From NCBI GenBank assembly GCA_030374765.1, contig JARGXX010000031.1, forward strand, positions 1-64,000: a DNA stretch of 64,000 bases. Reading direction: 5' to 3'. Both the position numbers and the translations under genes were made by a program. Under the pieces are notes generated by a model. It was not told the origin of the DNA. It saw nothing but the letters and a program-made list of their open reading frames with translations, and ran no database searches. Below, one piece after another: positions 44,501-52,797 of the stretch (positions are counted from its first letter, which is position 1; each line of letters opens with the position of its first letter). This stretch comes from Agarophyton chilense. Lineage: Eukaryota; Rhodophyta; Florideophyceae; Gracilariales; Gracilariaceae.

Positions 44501-46333
44501 TCACTTTCTACAGACTTCTTTGGTACACGTCTTCTTTCTGCAGCCCTTCTTCTGTTGGCACTGCACCCATCGCACCTTCTTTATATTTCTACAGCGATAC
44601 TTCTTGTTGACAACCCTTGTACAAAGCGTCGGAATATCCTTCAGCGCTCCGTAGGGCTCCTTCGGTGGATGGGCGAGGTTCTTTGGTGGCTGGGCAATGT
44701 TCATTGGTAGCTGAAGACCTCCTGGGAGAGCAAATCGTGAACTCAAGAAGCAAGGGTGAGATACCTTCTTCTTCTTGTTGCAAATCTCTTCGGTGGGTAT
44801 TTTGTATTCGCACATTCCAGCGTCTTCCGCAACAGAAGAACATTCAGTTTGAGTCTTCTTGCATTTTTTTGTCTTCTTGCATCTATCCGGGAGATTTCCT
44901 CTGCAAAACCCTTTTTCGATCTTCTTTTTGCAAGTGCCCACGACACAACCATTGAGGCATGTCTTACCCGATGGGATTGGGAGATTGCATGGAGCAGATA
45001 CTTTTTTGGCCTCCGGTTTGTAGCATTTGCCGTCAGTGGGGTTGAACGTAATGTTTGACATTCGCTCAGTCGGGGAAAGATATTGTGGTCCTCCAGAAAC
45101 TTGGGCTCTGTAAACTGCGACTTGGTGGATAGAGTATAGAGTTCTGCAGCTTGACTGTAATAGTTCGAAGCAATACCTCTTCAACCCTGGTGAAACTGGC
45201 ATATATCGCAATTGTCGACAATCATGGCACACTTGCACAGCGCATGTAGTTGAATCAAACGAATCGGAAAACAGTTGACAATTCATGTCTGCATATCTGC
45301 ACTCTTCTTCGTCGAACAGAGAAGCGAGACAACGAGCGTTGCTGGCAAACATACTACTATCTTCAAAAGGTCTAGGCGTCGGAGATGGTGTCGGGGATAC
45401 CCGAGCGGTTGGTGATGTTGCCGGAGGAGATGGGTTCTTCTCAACTGCAATAGTTCCGTTGCGTTCTCGGTCTGGTGGGCACTCCACTTCGACTTGACGT
45501 GTGTAGATTCTGGAGCATTGTCTGAGTATGTATTTCCCAACGCACTTGTTGCACTTGTTTGGCGGGGGAGGGTCGCATGGTTGCATAACGATTTTATATT
45601 CACATGGTGTGCGATCGAATGTTGCACAAAGCTTTGGCACGCATTTCACGGTGACTTGCCTCTTCTTGCATACTTTCTTACGATTGGCCATTTTTTCGTC
45701 ACACGGCATGGTCTTTCTTTTCATCTTCGTACAGATTGACAATTCCTTCTCTTCTCGCTGGCACATTGGAACTTTTTGACCAGCACAGACGTACTTTTCT
45801 TTGATTTTCCTGGTACATAATCGTGGGGATGAGATGGTTATTCTGCATTTTTCATTTCGCTTCCGGTCGGTACAAACCTTACCGCATGCACGTTTCTCAG
45901 TCTTGCAGCCCTGCCACGGCTTGAAGCTAGAGGACTGCGAACTTTTTCGAGCCTGAGGACGATGCCTACGGGGTTTCTTCTTATCCTTCTTTTTGTTCTT
46001 GGGTGGAGCTCGTCTTTTTTTGACCTGTTGCTTCTTTTTCTTAGCTTTATTTTTCTTTCCCTTCTTTTTCTTCTTGTTTTTCGGTTTCTTTTTATTGTGA
46101 ATGCTCACTTTATCAAGATCGCTCGAGAAGTTGTGAAACTTATTTACGGCGTCCAAGGAATAGATTGGCGTTGGATTGTACGGTTTGGGAGGAAGCTGTT
46201 CCGGAAAAACGGGTGAGATGTAACTAGCTTCCGTTAAAGCGACATCGGGCGCCACAGGACGAGAACATGAGAGTCCGATCGTAGCGACATAGAAGCTGAC
46301 GAAACAGAGGAAGGCTTCAGTGCGAGAAACCAT
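44501..46333 (-). CDS. Secreted Lys-rich, Cys-rich protein (cell-wall or matrix candidate)
   Basis: 610 residues from the ATG at 46333, which gives a good signal peptide (about 1-22, hydrophobic then Cys); the frame opens 18 codons earlier. After a Pro-rich segment comes an extremely basic block (about 80-135) made largely of Lys with Arg, Asn and Pro. Next are two large Cys-rich regions (about 140-300 and 345-610) separated by a Ser/Thr/Pro linker (about 318-335). The Cys spacing is irregular, with many C-x3-C and K-x-C patterns and basic residues throughout. No family recognised. A secreted polycation rich in disulphides would suit binding to sulfated, negatively charged galactans of a red algal wall. 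That function is inference; the gene itself is solid. Confidence 0.8.
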   Translation of the reverse strand: MVSRTEAFLCFVSFYVATIGLSCSRPVAPDVALTEASYISPVFPEQLPPKPYNPTPIYSLDAVNKFHNFSSDLDKVSIHNKKKPKNKKKKKGKKNKAKKKKQQVKKRRAPPKNKKKDKKKPRRHRPQARKSSQSSSFKPWQGCKTEKRACGKVCTDRKRNEKCRITISSPRLCTRKIKEKYVCAGQKVPMCQREEKELSICTKMKRKTMPCDEKMANRKKVCKKRQVTVKCVPKLCATFDRTPCEYKIVMQPCDPPPPNKCNKCVGKYILRQCSRIYTRQVEVECPPDRERNGTIAVEKNPSPPATSPTARVSPTPSPTPRPFEDSSMFASNARCLASLFDEEECRYADMNCQLFSDSFDSTTCAVQVCHDCRQLRYMPVSPGLKRYCFELLQSSCRTLYSIHQVAVYRAQVSGGPQYLSPTERMSNITFNPTDGKCYKPEAKKVSAPCNLPIPSGKTCLNGCVVGTCKKKIEKGFCRGNLPDRCKKTKKCKKTQTECSSVAEDAGMCEYKIPTEEICNKKKKVSHPCFLSSRFALPGGLQLPMNIAQPPKNLAHPPKEPYGALKDIPTLCTRVVNKKYRCRNIKKVRWVQCQQKKGCRKKTCTKEVCRK

Positions 46334-47251
46334 TGGGTCTTGGCCGGGACCATATAATGAGACGGATGAGATGAAGATCGGGTGCACAGCTGCGAAAAGC
46401 TTTCATGTCCGGACTTCATGTTGACCCTGGCCTTATATGCCAAAGAATGAATGAGGGATTGAGACCGTGAGGTGAAGCATATCAGGATTTTCCGTGAGCG
46501 TTCGTGAGTTGTGGACTTGAGTCAAGGCGCCCGCTCGCGACCGTTGGAGACCAGATAAATCGTTATTGAAGAGGAAATATGTTAGTGAGCAGGTTTTTAA
46601 TTGACGATCGCTTTACCGGTGAAAGGCGCCATTGTTGAAGAGCAGCATTATGCTCGCATGCTCACGGCGCTTGCTCAGAGTTTGAAGAATTCGAAATACG
46701 ATGGTTGACGTGAGGGGTGGCTGTTCTTATTTGCTACTAATGGATAATGAGGGCAACGCTCTCGCGCATACGTTGTCGAGAGATGCACCGTGCTGTCTGG
46801 GCAGTAACACGAAGCGCGAGCTAAATTCTGTTGGGAAGGAGGACTGGCGAGGATAGATATTGAACGAAAAACGTGTACGGAAAACCGCCACCGAGTGGGC
46901 TGATATCACGATGGTCGAGTGTTCTCATGGGTTAGGAACTTGATCTGCTTCACAGGGAAAGCAGGCCACCAAGAAAGGATGGACGGCAAGAAAGCCTCAT
47001 TCATAAAGGCCTAATCTTGAATCGACGCTTTTGACCGTGCTCAAAAGAATTGGATGCATGATTTGCACAGCAATTGGGAAACCCATTCATTGCGCAATAG
47101 CCTCTCTAGTCTCTCTACCCCTACCCCTCCCCTCTACTTCGATTCCACAAGCCATGCTGGACCTCATACTTCCACAACATTGCCGTTACCTCCATCTCCC
47201 GAACCTCAGCGACACACCCTCGACCATCCCGCGCAAAGCGTCCGTTGCGCG
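46334..47251. other. Divergent upstream region
   Basis: About 0.9 kb between the secreted Lys/Cys-rich gene (-) and the DnaJ-zinc-finger gene (+). No gene or clear promoter element recognised. Confidence 0.4.
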
Positions 47252-47923
47252 ATGCCATATCGCCGCGGCAGTCGCCCTTCCATCCATGCTTTTTGTGTGC
47301 CGTTTCTCCCAGTAGCATCGCTACAGTCGCATTGTGCTGTTTGTTTGAGACGACCGTTTGTCGCTGCGGTTGACTGGCAACTGCCGGCGCTTCCTATCGG
47401 GAGCATTATTACTGCTGGCAGTAGGTTGTCATTTTCTTTTCTGCCTTTGAATGCTGTTCTTTGTTTGCGAATTTGTCTAACGTACTAGCGCTCTTGTTCT
47501 ATTTTGCAGTTTCTCTCGGTATTCTTGCCGCCACATTTGAAAACATGCTTAATGTCATACACAAGAGAAGAAGAGTAGTACGTACACCCAAAAACTTCTG
47601 TGACGTGTCGAAATTCAACATACAACTCTGAAGAACACATTGTCTAATCATCAATTCTATTTGTGCCTCCGTTCAAAAAGAGGGACTCTTCTGATGATGA
47701 ACTATGTGCCTATTGCTCAGGATTTGGAACTGTGCGCTGTGAGGTATGCAATTCCCGCGGTGCCGTTTTTGTCGGCGTCACCTACTTCCAGCGAGTTTGT
47801 CCCGCCTGCAACGGAAAGAAGCGTGAAAGGTGTAGAAGATGCGCAGGAAGCGGCAAAAGCGGAATGAAGAAGTCACAAATTCAAGTCGAGAAACAAAAAC
47901 CTTCAGATCATTCACTGCAATAA
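47252..47923 (+). CDS. Membrane-anchored DnaJ-type zinc-finger protein, LQY1/BSD2-like (three exons)
   Basis: I join 47252-47420, 47510-47577 and 47681-47923, giving 159 residues. Both introns are GT-AG and keep the frame. The first ~45 residues (Arg/Ser, no early acidic residues) look like a plastid transit peptide. A membrane segment spans the first splice (about 49-68, GSIITAGISLGILAATF), then KRRR. The zinc-finger part has four cysteine pairs: CAYCSGFG, CEVCNSRG, CPACNGKK and CRRCAGSG. This layout (transit peptide, one helix, DnaJ-type CxxCxGxG finger, ~155 residues) matches LQY1, a thylakoid protein of photosystem II repair. BSD2, a Rubisco chaperone, has a similar finger. The last exon alone lacks an ATG, which supports the spliced model. 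Confidence 0.75.
47421..47509 (+). other. Intron 1 of the DnaJ-zinc-finger gene
   Basis: 89 bases, donor GTAGGT, acceptor TTTTGCAG, with a branch-like TGTCTAAC near 47475-47482. Phase 1; joining creates an Ile codon within the membrane helix. Confidence 0.7.
47578..47680 (+). other. Intron 2 of the DnaJ-zinc-finger gene
   Basis: 103 bases, donor GTACGT, acceptor CAAAAAG, with a branch-like TCTAATC near 47643. Phase 0. The acceptor has a weak pyrimidine tract, so the exact end is less certain than for intron 1. Confidence 0.6.
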
Positions 47924-48303
47924 ACGAAGCATTACGTCAAACCTCTTGCTACATGCCTGACTACAAAGCCATGTCGTTTTCATGATCCATTATCATCAGA
48001 ATCATGATCGTATTTCTAGGTGCTTCAGTTCTCAGGCACCAAGTTACGTGACGAATGTAAAAAAAAGGGTTCAATGTATATCGCTTGGGTCTCAAGGGTA
48101 TCAATCAAACATGTTTTCCTCTTTTTCTCTTCCGCCCGGCACAAGCAATGCGATGAGCGTATCTGCACACCACCTACAACAAAACCAACGCGCAGGTAGC
48201 AAAGACGAGAAAAGTTCACGCTAGCCTCACTATCGAGAACCCAGAAGCGCGAAGCGCACCAGCAAAAACAACAACATCCATCCCAAGCTATCAACAAGAA
48301 AGG
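47924..48303. other. Short region between convergent genes
   Basis: 380 bases holding the 3' flanks of the zinc-finger and glucan-phosphatase genes. No further gene seen. Confidence 0.5.
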
Positions 48304-49911
48304 CTAAAGCTGATCATACGGCTCTTTCAGCGCATCTCGAAGAACAGGAACGTTCGGGACAGCCACAGTGCGGTGCTTCTTGACGAACGCAACGGCATCG
48401 TCCAACTCCATATCTTTGACCCAACACAAATACGCCACTGCGCATGCTGGCGCCCTTCCCATGCCCGCGGTGCAGTGAATGTAAACTTTCTTGCCATCGT
48501 TTATCAAGCGTTCGAGCGCACGAGTGGCACTTTTCAACCTGGCTCGAAGCGAGTCACGATCAAAATCGCGAATCTGATGACGCACAACCTTAATGTCATG
48601 CTGAGCATATTGTTCCAACAAAAGCGGCCACTGAATGGCACGATGCTCAAAATCCTCATCGGTCTGCACGTTAAACACAGCAGTAACGCCAGCACGTGCC
48701 ATCTTCTCAATGTCCTCAGCACTCTGCGGATACGGCCCGATAAACATGTTTGGCGGGACCTCATCGAACAACAAATCAGCCACAAAATTGACGTCGCGGA
48801 GCACACGCTCGCCGTTGACAAGCGGCTTAGCGGGCTCAAATAGCGCGCGACGGTTCGGTTCGCGCTCCCAGAGCTCATGTTTGGTATTGGTATTGACCAA
48901 GATGTACCTGTATGAAAAAGAAGACACGTCCGGCGCAAGCCACACAGAAAGGATCCATTTGCGGCCCTTGACGTCGGTTTCGAGCATCTGAAGCGGGCCA
49001 AGCTGCATAGGTGTGGGGCCCGGCTTGAACCAGGCGCCAATCTGCGGAAGATCACCCGTGACGTGCATGATGGCCTCCTCTGGGGCGGGGTAGTAGATAG
49101 AGAAGAGGATGTGCACCTTGTCCCAGCGTTGGTCCCACACGAGCGGTAGAGGTTTCTCGGCGGGACAGGCGACGCGATTTGGGCCCTGCTCCCAACGGCG
49201 ACCGCCGTCAGCGCGCCTTGTGAAGAACTTGTACTCGAAAGAATCGGAGAGACGGGGGTGCGGCAAGCGCATAACGAGCTCGAAGACATCGTCGCCGACG
49301 GCGGTCATGGGCGGCGAATGCATTTTATTCCATCTGCCGAGCTCGGGGATGCTGCCGAGCATGAAGAGCGCCTCGCCGTCGGCGACGCGGTACTTGATGC
49401 GAAAGGTGAGCGGCTCGAGATCGGGAGGGGGAAGGTCTCCGTCGGAGGCGTGGGCCGCGACCCTGGCAGCGGCGATGGAGAGCGGATCCGAGACGGCGGC
49501 TGCGCGGAGGGGGGTGCGGGCGGGGGTAGGGGGAGGACTGGCGGCGGCGACATAGCGCGCGGCCCCATGGCCATTGGGGGGGTTTGCGGGAACGACATGG
49601 GCGCCGGCGCGGCCCCACTCAAGGTCGAGCGTGAAGCGCTCGGGCGGGTCGAGGGGAAGAAGGGCAACGTGGTTAGGGCCGGGCTCCCAATGAAGGCTGC
49701 CGTCGGCGGCGCGCACGCAGAACTTGAACTCAAAGCGCGCGGGGGCACGCGACGGGGGGGGCGGGAGCGGTACGTCCACGGTCCACAGATGGTGGCTGGT
49801 CCACTCGCACGCGGCGGCGGCGGCCGGATCCCAGCAGCCCAGCGTGGGCACGCTGCCCACCAGCAGCAGCGAGTCGCCGAACGGCAGCGGTTGCTGCACG
49901 CGGAAGCGCAT
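48304..49911 (-). CDS. Glucan phosphatase (laforin/SEX4-like) with three CBM20 modules
   Basis: 535 residues from the ATG at 49911, directly before the first starch-binding fold; the frame continues upstream only as Val/Gly low complexity. Three CBM20 starch-binding modules follow one another, about 1-95, 165-265 and 268-372. The first two share the pattern [L/M]-x-G-S-[I/V]-P-x-L-G-x-W and W-E-x-G-P-N-[H/R]-V; the third has GDLPQIGAW and WEREPNRR. A dual-specificity phosphatase domain (about 385-535) has RDFD (448-451) with the likely general acid and HCTAGMGRAP with nucleophile C480, identical in form to plant SEX4. It removes phosphate from glucan, here floridean (cytosolic) starch. No transit peptide is seen. 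Downstream of, and co-oriented with, the BED fusion gene. Confidence 0.92.
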   Translation of the reverse strand: MRFRVQQPLPFGDSLLLVGSVPTLGCWDPAAAAACEWTSHHLWTVDVPLPPPPSRAPARFEFKFCVRAADGSLHWEPGPNHVALLPLDPPERFTLDLEWGRAGAHVVPANPPNGHGAARYVAAASPPPTPARTPLRAAAVSDPLSIAAARVAAHASDGDLPPPDLEPLTFRIKYRVADGEALFMLGSIPELGRWNKMHSPPMTAVGDDVFELVMRLPHPRLSDSFEYKFFTRRADGGRRWEQGPNRVACPAEKPLPLVWDQRWDKVHILFSIYYPAPEEAIMHVTGDLPQIGAWFKPGPTPMQLGPLQMLETDVKGRKWILSVWLAPDVSSFSYRYILVNTNTKHELWEREPNRRALFEPAKPLVNGERVLRDVNFVADLLFDEVPPNMFIGPYPQSAEDIEKMARAGVTAVFNVQTDEDFEHRAIQWPLLLEQYAQHDIKVVRHQIRDFDRDSLRARLKSATRALERLINDGKKVYIHCTAGMGRAPACAVAYLCWVKDMELDDAVAFVKKHRTVAVPNVPVLRDALKEPYDQL

Positions 49912-50135
49912 CGTTTGCCGATCACAGCCGCGCGCGCCCGCGCCCGTCGCACTCCGTCGTCCGCCCTTCGTCACCGTGCTCTCACAGCGCCACCGCGCCC
50001 CCACCACCACCACCACCACAACCCCCCGCGCCCCCCCCCCCCCCACCTCCTCAGTTGCCGCCACTGCGCGCGCGCTCGCTCCGCCACGCGTGCCGCGCGT
50101 GCGCCCCGAAATATCTCCTGCCCCGTCCCAATCAG

Positions 50136-52451
50136 CTAGCGCCCCGCGCCACGATCCCCCCCCATCGGCCCCTCTCCCTCCTCCTCTCTCGTCTCCGCCC
50201 CTATCGGCCCCACTCCCGCCTCCTCCCGCGTCTCCGCCCCCATCGGCCCCTCTCCCTCTTCCTCCCTCGTCTCCGTTCCCACTCCCCTCTCTCCCCCCTC
50301 CGTCCTCTCCGTCCTCTCCGCCCTTTCCGCAATCTGCACCGTCCCCACCGTCTCAACCGTCCCCTCCGCCCCTATCACCGTCCCTTCCGTCCCCACAACC
50401 GTCCCAACCACCGTCCCTTCACTCCCTACCACTGTTCCCACCACATTCCCCACATCCGCCGCGACGTCCTCCACGGCAACCGCCGCCGCCGCCGCCGCCG
50501 CCGCCATTGCTTCCATCTCCGCCCCTCCTGCCCCCTCCTCGCCGCCCTCCACTCCGCCCACCGCCATCGCACCCCGGCCGCCTTCCTCGCAGCTTCCCCC
50601 ACCCCCCCTCTCGCCTGCCTCAACTACCAGCCCCACCGCCGCCGCCGCCTCCACGTCCGGCACCACGTTGCCTGCCCGTTCCACCTCCGCCACGCGCGGC
50701 TCTTCGTCATCCCCCAGCCGGTACCCCAGCAGTCGCAACCCGCCGTTATCGCTCTGTCGCACCCTCCGCACGCTCAGTGCCTCCCCCATCAGCTCGCTCT
50801 CCAACTTTGCCAGCTGCCACTCCTCCCCGTGCACGCCGAAGAGGATCGTTCCCAGCTCGCTGCCATCGTACCGGTACGACACACGTTCAAGCTCCACTCC
50901 CGCGCGCTGCTTACCGAGCAGCTTGCGCACCCCGTCTCGGCTCTCCTCGATCTCCACGCGGAACACTGTCGCCGATTTACCTTCGTCTACTGCCACCGTC
51001 GCCCATTCTACCACGTTCACATCTTCTGCGTAGCAATCGCTCACGTCCTTCGCGCTCAACCCAAGCTCCGCAAGACTTGCAATCACGCTGTCCTTCGAAC
51101 GTTCCCCATCGCATGATATTCCAATCAACACCGGCCACTCGCCCACGTACCTCACCCGCTTCACCTGGACTGCGCCCAACGCCCTTATCAGCTCCTCGAA
51201 CGACATATCGCCCATGCTTGCTGAAACCTGCAGAAAGCATTGACTGCCGTCCACCCGCTCGGCCAAATCCGCCACACGTCTCATCTGCGCAAAGTCCCGC
51301 AGAGGCCGGTCAGCCAAACACAACAGCCGCTCGTGCATAAGCGAGTGACCTGTGGCGTATTGCAACGCTCCAGCCACTGCCATCGCACCCTCCGGCTGCA
51401 GCATCACGTCGCAATCGTCAAACACTGCCTTCACCGCACCGCACATATCAGCGTAAGACACGTGAACTACTTCATTCACAAACGCTCTCCAGTCCTCGTT
51501 CATCCTCACTCCCTGCATCACGACTGCAACAAGTTTGACGCCGCGCCCGAGCCTGTGTAAAACAGCCGCCAGTGCCGCAAACAATGGTGCGTTCCCCGCT
51601 CTTACAAATATGGCGTGTGAGTGCGCACACTGCTGCAGCACTTCTAGTCCCAGAGTAGCATACCCAGCGATCGCATGGTCTACTCCACCACGCAGATCGG
51701 CGGCCACTTCTACCAACGTGCGATTCTGTTCTGCTGCAAGTGCATGTACAACCTCAATACTGTCGTCCGGTACATAGACCACTTTTGCTTCAGCGGCAGT
51801 CAGCTGCCGTCGTCTGGCGATGGACGGACTCTTCTTCACCAGAACGCTACACGGCTTTCCGTGCTGCTGTGCGGCAATAGCCACGGGAAGCGCATCGGTT
51901 CCCCTGCACATGACGCCACTCTTGGCAATTGGCGTGTTAGAAATGTGATTGTACGCGGCTCGAAACACTGACGAGCCGCCCTTTTGCATATCTTCCCTTT
52001 TGATGAACAGCGAGCACGCGATGCGCTGTGACAACGCGTTCATGAGCTCGCATGGCGTGCGAACGGCAGCGCGAAAGGTGGCAGACACCACCGCGGTTTC
52101 GAGTAGCACATCGGCGGTTTGAAATGGTTTGGGAGCCACTGCGGCCACAGGCGAGTTCAAAATGCCCCTCGAGCGCGGGGTGTTAGATAATCTTGGTCGT
52201 TTCTGACGCGGCTGCGCGCCAGCGCTGAACTTTGTGTACTCATCCGCGTGGCGACGGCGCATGTGCTGAATAAAGTTGCTGGTGACGTTCTTCTGCCCCT
52301 TGATGGTGGCGCCGCAGTGGCGGCACGCAGCCTCGACATAGCCGTGCTCCTGATCGATCTTGTACGTCGACACATCGAAGTGCTCTACGATGATTCGCGG
52401 TGGTTTGACGGGGGGCAGTATGCGCGGCTCTGGAGATTCGATCGTAGTCAT
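50136..52451 (-). CDS. BED zinc finger fused to catalytically dead threonine-dehydratase fold with ACT domains
   Basis: 771 residues from the ATG at 52451 (an upstream ATG at 52529 adds 26 residues). Numbering here is from the upstream ATG. A BED-type finger has C69-x2-C72-x16-H89-x4-H94. Residues ~140-425 follow threonine dehydratase (IlvA): KRED (177-180), then S-S-V188-F-R-A-A-Y where IlvA has the PLP lysine in S-F-K-L-R-G-A-Y. The PLP-phosphate loop S-A-G-N-H-A-Q-G is replaced by C-R-G-T-D-A-L-P (208-215), and the Gly-rich loop by R-A-G-N-A (310-314). Residues ~428-605 are tandem ACT-type regulatory domains. The tail (~625-797) is low complexity and contains a 39-bp in-frame repeat. A DNA-binding sensor of Ile/Val-type ligands is my inference; loss of catalysis is strongly indicated. 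Confidence 0.85.
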   Translation of the reverse strand: MTTIESPEPRILPPVKPPRIIVEHFDVSTYKIDQEHGYVEAACRHCGATIKGQKNVTSNFIQHMRRRHADEYTKFSAGAQPRQKRPRLSNTPRSRGILNSPVAAVAPKPFQTADVLLETAVVSATFRAAVRTPCELMNALSQRIACSLFIKREDMQKGGSSVFRAAYNHISNTPIAKSGVMCRGTDALPVAIAAQQHGKPCSVLVKKSPSIARRRQLTAAEAKVVYVPDDSIEVVHALAAEQNRTLVEVAADLRGGVDHAIAGYATLGLEVLQQCAHSHAIFVRAGNAPLFAALAAVLHRLGRGVKLVAVVMQGVRMNEDWRAFVNEVVHVSYADMCGAVKAVFDDCDVMLQPEGAMAVAGALQYATGHSLMHERLLCLADRPLRDFAQMRRVADLAERVDGSQCFLQVSASMGDMSFEELIRALGAVQVKRVRYVGEWPVLIGISCDGERSKDSVIASLAELGLSAKDVSDCYAEDVNVVEWATVAVDEGKSATVFRVEIEESRDGVRKLLGKQRAGVELERVSYRYDGSELGTILFGVHGEEWQLAKLESELMGEALSVRRVRQSDNGGLRLLGYRLGDDEEPRVAEVERAGNVVPDVEAAAAVGLVVEAGERGGGGSCEEGGRGAMAVGGVEGGEEGAGGAEMEAMAAAAAAAAVAVEDVAADVGNVVGTVVGSEGTVVGTVVGTEGTVIGAEGTVETVGTVQIAERAERTERTEGGERGVGTETREEEGEGPMGAETREEAGVGPIGAETREEEGEGPMGGDRGAGR
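50163..50279. repeat. 39-bp pyrimidine-rich minisatellite, three copies
   Basis: Three adjacent 39-base units starting [C/T]ATCGGCCCC at 50163, 50202 and 50241. Each encodes 13 residues (G-P-[M/I]-G-A-E-T-R-E-E) near the C-terminus of the BED fusion protein. It lies in a longer polypyrimidine tract (about 50140-50460). Confidence 0.9.
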
Positions 52452-52797
52452 TGCGTGCAAACGCGCGATGCTCCTCGCAAGGCGCCGTGTAATGAAATGA
52501 ATTGGCCCAAGGAAGACGTAATGGGTCAAAACGCGGAGACGATCGATCGCGGCGGAAGCGCCATGACGCAGGCGCGAATTACTCGACCCTTCGCGAATTT
52601 GGCGTCCGCGTTTAATTGCGGCAGAGCGTCATGGCGCTTTTTGCAATTGCGCCACCACCGGCGTTAGATATGGTTCCCGAGTGTGCCACCACTGCCCTCG
52701 GCTATCTTCCTTGCGCCTCAGCGCCTGCTGGAGTCTCGTGCCCGGCCATCCTCGTTCACTCCTCCTCACCGCCCCCTACCTCCTCCAGCGCTCCATC
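52452..52797. promoter_or_regulatory. Divergent promoter region, BED fusion and WD40 genes
   Basis: 346 bases between two outward-facing start codons. It contains an inverted repeat TGGCGC (52632-52637) / GCGCCA (52649-52654) with an 11-base AT-rich spacer. No TATA box seen. Confidence 0.45.

Noticed and set aside
49724..51340. 538-codon proline-rich frame on the plus strand
   Set aside because: It is antisense to the BED fusion and glucan-phosphatase genes. Its length comes from the pyrimidine-rich tract; no domain is visible.
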